Made by a program: the position numbers and the translations under genes
Notes under the pieces: generated by a model
Database searches by the model: none
Told to the model about the DNA's origin: nothing
The model's input: the letters and a program-made list of their open reading frames with translations, nothing else
Part shown: positions 57,275 to 64,000 of the stretch, in pieces
How positions within the stretch are numbered: the first letter of the stretch is position 1
How the letters are laid out: the number at the start of each line of letters is the position of its first letter
Assembly: GCA_948146395.1 (NCBI GenBank)
Contig: OX411547.1
Coordinates: 61,134,566-61,198,565 of the forward strand
Origin: Fragum whitleyi
Taxonomy: Eukaryota; Mollusca; Bivalvia; Cardiida; Cardiidae
Length of the DNA: 64,000 nucleotides
Direction: 5' to 3'

Positions 57275-60200
57275 TGACCCGGGCTCGCGCGAGTGACCAG
57301 GGGACCATCTGAACCTGCAACACTCCGAGTTTCGGGTCGACGGGTCAAGGCAAAGGGGTAGAAAACTGCCTACCAAGTTGCCAACAGTGAAGGCCTTTGG
57401 GGTTTTTGGGGTTTTTCAGCAGTGAACCGCGGACCCTTGGGCTGAGCGAGCTGACCTGGGCTCGCGCGAGTGACCAGGGGACCACCCGAACCTGCAACAT
57501 TCTGAGTTTCGGGTCGATCGGTCAAGCCCAAGGGGTAGAAAACCGCCTGCCAAGTTGCCAACAGTGAAGGCCTTGGGGCTTGTTTTGGTCTTTTCAACAG
57601 TGAACCGCATACCCTTCCGCTGTGCGGTCTGACCTGGGCTCGCGCGAGTGACCACGAGACCACCTGAAGCTGCAACGCTCCGAGTTTCGGGTCGATCAGT
57701 CAAGGTCAAGGTCGACCCATTTGGCCAGGTATGCCAATTTGAGCGGCATAGAGCATTGGCTTCGACCGTGCGGTCTGATCTGGGCTCGCGCGAGAGACCA
57801 GGGGATCACCCCAACCTGCAATGCCCAGAGTTCTGGGTCGATAGGTCCAGCCTAAGGGGTAGAAAAACTGCGTACCAAGTCGCCAAAAAGTGAAGAAATT
57901 GGGCTTGTTTTGGTCTTTTCAAACGCGAACCGCATACCCTTCTGCTGTGCTGCCTGACCCGGGCTCTTGCGAGTGACCAGGGGACCATCTGAACCTGCAA
58001 CGCTCCGAGTTTCGGGTCGACGGGTCAAGGCAAAGGGGTAGAAAACTGCCTACCAAGTTGCCAACAGTGAAGGCCTTTGGGTTTGTTGGGGTTTTTCAGC
58101 AGTGAACCGCGGACCCTTGGGCTGAGCGGGCTGACCTGGGCTCGCGCGAGTGACCAGGGGACCACCCGAACCTGCAACATTCCGAGTTTCGGGTCGATCG
58201 GTCAAGCCCAAGGGGTAGAAAACCGCCTGCCAAGTTGCCAACAGTGAAGGCCTTGGGGCTTGTTTTGGTCTTTTCAACAGTGAACCGCATACCCTTCCGC
58301 TGTGCGGTCTGACCTGGGCTCGCGCGAGTGACCACGGGACCACCTGAAGCTGCAACGCTCCGAGTTTCGGGTCGATCAGTCAAGGTCAAGGTCGACCCAT
58401 TTGGCCAGGTATGCCAATTTGAGCGGCATAGAGCATTGGCTTCGGCCGTGCGGTCTGATCTGGGCTCGCGCGAGAGACCAGGGGACCACCCCAACCTGCA
58501 ATGCCCAGAGTTCCAGGTCGATAGGTCCAGCCTAAGGGGTAGAAAAACTGCGTACCAAGTCGCCAAAAAGTGAAGAAATTGGGCTTGTTTTGGTCTTTTC
58601 AAACGCGAACCGCATACCCTTCTGCTGTGCTGCCTGACCCGGGCTCGCGCGAGTGACCAGGGGACCATCTGAACCTGCAACGCTCCGAGTTTCGGGTCGA
58701 CGGGTCAAGGCAAAGGGGTAGAAAACTGCCTACCAAGTTGCCAACAGTGAAGGCCTTTGGGGTTTGTTGGGGTTTTTCAGCAGTGAACCGCGGACCCTTG
58801 GGCTGAGCGGGCTGACCTGGGCTGGCACGAGTGACCAGGGGACCTCCCGATCCTGCAACATTCCGAGTTTCAGGTCGATCGGTCAAGCCCAAGGGGTAGA
58901 AAACCGCCTGCCAAGTTGCCAACAGTGAAGGCCTTGGGGCTTGTTTTGGTCTTTTCAACAGTGAACCGCATACCCTTCCGCTGTGCGGTCTGACCTGGTC
59001 TCGCGCGAGTGACCACGGGACCACCTGAAGCTGCAACGCTCCGAGTTTCGGGTCGATCAGTCAAGGTCAAGGTCGACCCATTTGGCCAGGTATGCCAATT
59101 TGAGCGGCATAGAGCATTGGCTTCGGCCGTGCGGTCTGATCTGGGCTCGCGCGAGAGACCAGGGGACCACCCCAACCTGCAATGCCCAGAGTTCCGGGTC
59201 GATAGGTCCAGCCTAAGGGGTAGAAAAACTGCGTACCAAGTCGCCAAAAAGTGAAGAAATTGGGCTTGTTTTGGTCTTTTCAAACGCGAACCGCATACCC
59301 TTCTGCTGTGCTGCCTGACCAGGGCTCGCGCGAGTGACCAGGGGACCATCTGAACCTGCAACATTCCGAGTTTCGGGTCGACGGGTCAAGGCAAAGGGGT
59401 AGAAAACTGCCTACCAAGTTGCCAACAGTGAAGGCCTTAGGGGTTTTTGGGGTTTTTCAGCAGTGAACCGCGGACCCTTGGGCTGAGCGGGCTGACCTGG
59501 GCTCGCGCGAGTGACCAGGGGACCACCCGAACCTGCAACATTCCGAGTTTCGGGTCGATCGGTCAAGCGCAAGGGGTAGAAAACCGCCTGCCAAGTTGCC
59601 AACAGTGAAGGCCTTGGGGCTTGTTTTGGTCTTTTCAACAGTGTACCGCATACCCTTCCGCTGTGCGGTCTGACCTGGGCTCGCGCGAGTGACCACGGGA
59701 CCACCTGAAGCTGCAACGCTCCGAGTTTCGGGTCGATCAGTCAAGGTCAAGGTCGACCCATTTGGCCAGGTATGCCAATTTGAGCGGCATAGAGCATTGG
59801 CTTCGGCCGTGGGGTCTGATCTGGGCTCGCGTGAGAGACCAGGGGACCACCCCAACCTGCAATGCCCAGAGTTCCGGGTCGATAGGTCCAGCCTAAGGAG
59901 TAGAAAAACTGCGTACCAAGTCGCCAAAAAGTGAAGAAATTGGGCTTGTTTTGGTCTTTTCAAACGCGAACCGCATACCCTTCTGCTGTGCTGCCTGACC
60001 CGGGCTCGCGCGAGTGACCAGGGGACCATCTGAACCTGCAACGCTCCGAGTTTCGGGTCAACGGGTCAAGGCAAAGGGGTAGAAAACTGCCTACCAAGTT
60101 GCCAACAGTGAAGGCCTTTGGGGTTTGTTGGGGTTTTTCAGCAGTGAACCGCGGACCCTTGGGCTGAGCGGGCTGACCTGGGCTTGCGCGAGTGACCAGG

Positions 60201-63200
60201 GGACCACCCGAACCTGCAACATTCCGAGTTTCGGGTCGATCGGTCAAGCCCAAGGGGTAGAAAACCGCCTGCCAAGTTGCCAACAGTGAAGGCCTTGGGG
60301 CTTGTTTTGGTCTTTTCAACAGTGAACCGCATACCCTTCCGCTGTGCGGTCTGACCTGGGCTCGCGCGAGTGACCACGGGACCAACTGAAGCTGCAACGC
60401 TCCGAGTTTCGGGTCGATCAGTCAAGGTCAAGGTCGACCCATTTGGCCAGGTATGCCAATTTGAGCGGCATAGAGCATTGGCTTCGGCCGTGCGGTCTGA
60501 TCTGGGCTCGCGCATGAGACCAGGGGACCACCCCAACCTGCAATGCCCAGAGTTCCGGGTTGATAGGTCCAGCCTAAGGGGTAGAAAAACTGCGTACCAA
60601 GTCGCCAAAAAGTGAAGAAATTGGGCTTGTTTTGGTCTTTTCAAACGCGAACCGCATACCCTTCTGCTGTGCTGCCTGACCCGGGCTCGCGCGAGTGACC
60701 AGGAGACCATCTGAACCTGCAACGCTCCGAGTTTCGGGTCGACGGGTCAAGGCAAAGGGGTAGAAAACTGCCTACCAAGTTGCCAACAGTGAAGGCCTTT
60801 GGGGTTTTTGGGGTTTTTCAGCAGTGAACCGCGGACCCTTGGGCTGAGCGGGCTGACCTGGGCTCGCGCGAGTGACCAGGGGACCACCCGAACCTGCAAC
60901 ATTCCGAGTTTCGGGTCGATCGGTCAAGCCCAAGGGGTAGAAAACCGCCTGCCAAGTTGCCAACAGTGAAGGCCTTGGGGCTTGTTTTGGTCTTTTCAAC
61001 AGTGAACCGCATACCCTTTTGTGCGGTCTGACCTGGGCTCGCGCGAGTGACCACGGGACCACCTGAAGCTGCAATGCTCCGAGTTTCGGGTCGATCAGTC
61101 AAGGTCAAGGTCGACCCATTTGGCCAGGTATGCCAATTTGAGCGGCATAGAGCATTGGCTTTGGCCGTGGGGTCTGATCTGGGCTCGTGCGAGAGACCAG
61201 GGGACCACCCCAACCTGCAATGCCCAGAGTTCCGGGTCGATAGGTCCAGCCTAAGGGGTAGAAAAACTGCGTACCAAGTCGCCAAAAAGTGAAGAAATTG
61301 GGCTTGTTTTGGTCTTTTCAAACGCGAACCGCATACCCTTCTGCTGTGCTGCCTGACCCGGACTCGCGCGAGTGACCAGGGGACCATCTGAACCTGCAAC
61401 GCTCCGAGTTTCGGGTCGACGGGTCAAGGCAAAGGGGTAGAAAACTGCCTACCAAGTTGCCAACAGTGAAGGCCTTTGGGGTTTTTGGGGTTTTTCAGCA
61501 GTGAACCGCGGACCCTTGGGCTGAGCGGGCTGACCTGGGCTCGCGCGAGTGACCAGGGGACCACCCGAACCTGCAACATTCCGAGTTTCGGGTCGATCCG
61601 TCAAGCCCAAGGGGTAGAAAACCGCCTGCCAAGTTGCCAACAGTGAAGGCCTTGGGGCTTGTTTTGGTCTTTTCAACAGTGAACCGCATACCCTTCCGCT
61701 GTGCGGTCTGACCTGGGCTCGCGCGAGTGACCACGGGACCACCTGAAGCTGCAACGCTCCGAGTTTCGGGTCCATCAGTCAAGGTCAAGGTCGACCCATT
61801 TGGCCAGGTATGCCAATTTGAGCGGCATAGAGCATTGGCTTCGGCCGTGGGGTCTGATCTGGGCTCGCGCGAGAGACCAGGGGACCACCCCAACCTGCAA
61901 TGCCCAGAGTTCCGGGTCGATAGGTCCAGCCTAAGGGGTAGAAAAACTGCGTACCAAGTCGCCAAAAAGTGAAGAAATTGGGCTTGTTTTGGTCTTTTCA
62001 AACGCGAACCGCATACCCTTCTGCTGTGCTGCCTGACCCGGGCTCGCGCGAGTGACCAGGGGACCATCTGAACCTGCAACGCTCCGAGTTTCGGGTCGAC
62101 GGGTCAAGGCAAAGGGGTAGAAAACTGCCTACCAAGTTGCCAACAGTGAAGGCCTTTGGGGTTTTTGGGGTTTTTCAGCAGTGAACCGCGGACCCTTGGG
62201 CTGAGCGGGCTGACCTGGGCTCGCGCGAGTGACCAGGGGACCACCCGAACCTGCAACATTCCGAGTTTCGGGTCGATCTGTCAAGCCCAAGGGGTAGAAA
62301 ACCGCCTGCCAAGTTGCCAACAGTGAAGGCCTTGGGGCTTGTTTTGGTCTTTTCAACAGTGAACCGCATACCCTTCCGCTGTGCGGTCTGACCTGGGCTC
62401 GCGCGAGTGACCACGGGACCACCTGAAGCTGCAACGCTCCGAGTTTCGGGTCGATCAGTCAAGGTCAAGGTCGACCCATTTGGCCAGGTATGCCAATTTG
62501 AGCGGCATAGAGCATTGGCTTCGGCCGTGCGGTCTGATCTGGGCTCGCGCGAGAGACCAGGGGACCACCCCAACCTGCAATGCCCAGAGTTCCGGGTCGA
62601 TAGGTCCAGCCTAAGGGGTAGAAAAACTGCGTACCAAGTCGCCAAAAAGTGAAGAAATTGGGCTTGTTTTGGTCTTTTCAAACGCGAACCGCATACCCTT
62701 CTGCTGTGCTGCCTGACCCGGGCTCGTGCGAGTGACCAGGGGACCATCTGAACCTGCAACGCTCCGAGTTTCGGGTCGACGGGTCAAGGCAAAGGGGTAG
62801 AAAACTGCCTACCAAGTTGCCAACAGTGAAGGCCTTTGGGTTTGTTGGGGTTTTTCAGCAGTGAACCGCGGACCCTTGGGCTGAGCAGGCTGACCTGGGC
62901 TCACGCGAGTGACCAGGGGACCACCCGAACCTGCAACATTCCGAGTTTCGGGTCGATCGGTCAAGCCCAAGGGGTAGAAAACCGCCTGCCAAGTTGCCAA
63001 CAGTGAAGGCCTTGGGGCTTGTTTTGGTCTTTTCAACAGTGAACCGCATACCCTTCCGCTGTGCGGTCTGACCTGGGCTCGCGCGAGTGACCACGGGACC
63101 ACCTGAAGCTGCAACGCTCCGAGTTTCGGGTCGATCAGTCAAGGTCAAGGTCGACCCATTTGGCCAGGTATGCCAATTTGAGCGGCATAGAGCATTGGCT

Positions 63201-64000
63201 TCGGCCGTGCGGTCTGATCTGGGCTCGCACGAGAGACCAGGGGACCACCCCAACCTGCAATGCCCAGAGTTCCGGGTCGATAGGTCCAGCCTAAGGGGTA
63301 GAAAAACTGCGTACCAAGTCGCCAAAAAGTGAAGAAATTGGGCTTGTTTTGGTCTTTTCAAACGCGAACCGCATACCCTTCTGCTGTGCTGCCTGACCCG
63401 GGCTCGCACGAGTGACCAGGGGACCATCTGAACCTGCAACGCTCCGAGTTTCGGGTCGACGGGTCAAGGCAAAGGGGTAGAAAACTGCCTACCAAGTTGC
63501 CAACAGTGAAGGCCTTTGGGGTTTTTGGGGTTTTTCAGCAGTGAACCGCGGACCCTTGGGCTGAGCGGGCTGACCTGGGCTCGCGCGAGTGACCAGGGGA
63601 CCACCCGAACCTGCAACATTCCGAGTTTTGGGTCGATCGGTCAAGCCCAAGGGGTAGAAAACCGCCTGCCAAGTTGCCAACAGTGAAGGCCTTGGGGCTT
63701 GTTTTGGTCTTTTCAACAGTGAACCGCATACCCTTCCGCTGTGCGGTCTGACCTGGGCTCGCGCGAGTGACCACGGGACCACCTGAAGCTGCAACGCTCT
63801 GAGTTTCGTTTCGATCAATCAAGGTCAAGGTCGACCCATTTGGCCAGGTATGCCAATTTGAGCGGCATAGAGCATTGGCTTCGGCCGTGCGGTCTGATCT
63901 GGGCTCGCGCGAGAGACCAGGGGACCACCCCAACCTGCAATGCCCAGAGTTCCGGGTCGATAGGTCCAGCCTAAGGGGTAGAAAAACTGCGTACCAAGTC
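57275..64000 (+). repeat. Distal large block, copy 2 (cut by window edge)
   Basis: D monomers at 57648 to 63767, then a partial A monomer. Matches to the previous block run at offset 6,804 (50699/57503), then 7,484 (51340/58824), then 8,160-8,161 (53438/61599, 54119/62279, 55642/63802). The offset rises by about one HOR each time, so extra units lie near 57.7-58.7 kb (D at 58328) and near 60.4-61.6 kb (D at 61047). The array continues beyond the right edge. Confidence 0.87.
61004..61027 (+). other. 3-bp loss at the end of monomer C
   Basis: The sequence reads CATACCCTTTTGTGCGG where the standard is CATACCCTTCCGCTGTGCGG, giving the single 677-bp step (D 60370 to 61047). This HOR has no obvious partner in the previous large block and is one of the two extra units of copy 2. 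Confidence 0.85.

Larger units (their letters stand above)
1..64000 (+). repeat. Satellite array of 680-bp four-monomer higher-order repeats
   Basis: The whole window is head-to-tail tandem repeat. A fixed point in monomer D (GTGACCAC) recurs at 603, 1283, 1963, 2643 and onward to 63767, 96 times. The usual spacing is 680 or 681 bp; exceptions are 503 (eight times), 647, 674 (twice), 677, 679 and 682. Neighbouring HORs differ at only a few positions per 680 bp, whereas the monomers inside one HOR are clearly diverged; this is the classic signature of a homogenised HOR. No inversion, mobile-element insertion or non-satellite segment was seen. Nucleosome-sized monomers in such an array suggest eukaryotic heterochromatin, possibly centromeric; that role is inference. 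The strand is arbitrary and follows the window. Confidence 0.98.

Noticed and set aside
1..64000. Hidden bacterial, viral or defence gene cluster
   Set aside because: I looked along both strands for any break in periodicity that could hold a non-satellite gene. Spacing of the D anchor is accounted for to the base through the whole window, so there is no room for one.

Overview
The whole 64-kb window is one uninterrupted tandem satellite array. I find no gene, RNA gene, transposon, CRISPR array or unique sequence in it. The repeating unit is a higher-order repeat (HOR), usually 680 or 681 bp, made of four related but diverged monomers called A, B, C and D here (first full set: A 51-229, B 230-406, C 407-584, D 585-730; 179, 177, 178 and 146 bp). 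I located 96 D monomers between 585 and 63767, so the window holds about 96 HOR units and roughly 375 monomers. All are in the same head-to-tail orientation.

Organism: multi-kilobase arrays of nucleosome-sized (~178 bp) monomers organised as a homogenised HOR are typical of nuclear heterochromatin in eukaryotes (centromeric, pericentromeric, knob or subtelomeric satellites). The unit length fits many plant satellites and some animal ones. I do not recognise the family, and the sequence alone does not fix the taxon or chromosomal site. G+C is moderately high (about 55-57% by eye) and CpG is abundant.

Layout: 1-50 is a partial D tail. 51-9070 holds ordinary HORs. 9071-14127 and 14128-19217 are two tandem copies of an eight-HOR super-block (5,057 and 5,090 bp), each with two HORs that lack monomer B. 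19218-28059 holds ordinary HORs, partly co-linear with the first region at an offset of exactly 18,989 bp. 28060-33145 and 33146-37731 are rearranged further copies of the super-block. 37732-42982 opens with an independent B/C fusion monomer and holds two HORs sharing a 6-bp contraction. 42983-50470 is dominated by 681-bp HORs. 50471-57274 and 57275-64000 are two copies of a large block, the second carrying two extra HORs.

The array is therefore hierarchical: ~350-bp ancestral dimer, 680-bp tetramer, ~5.1-kb block, and ~7-19-kb duplications. Shared private variants at constant offsets document repeated unequal exchange or similar amplification. Every monomer carries a CpG-rich 10-bp perfect palindrome. 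It is the most mutated short motif I noticed, the seven B-less junctions lie at or beside it, and in one unit it has been replaced by a different perfect palindrome through four symmetric substitutions. The many stop-free frames on both strands are by-products of a G+C-rich repeat and are not annotated as genes.
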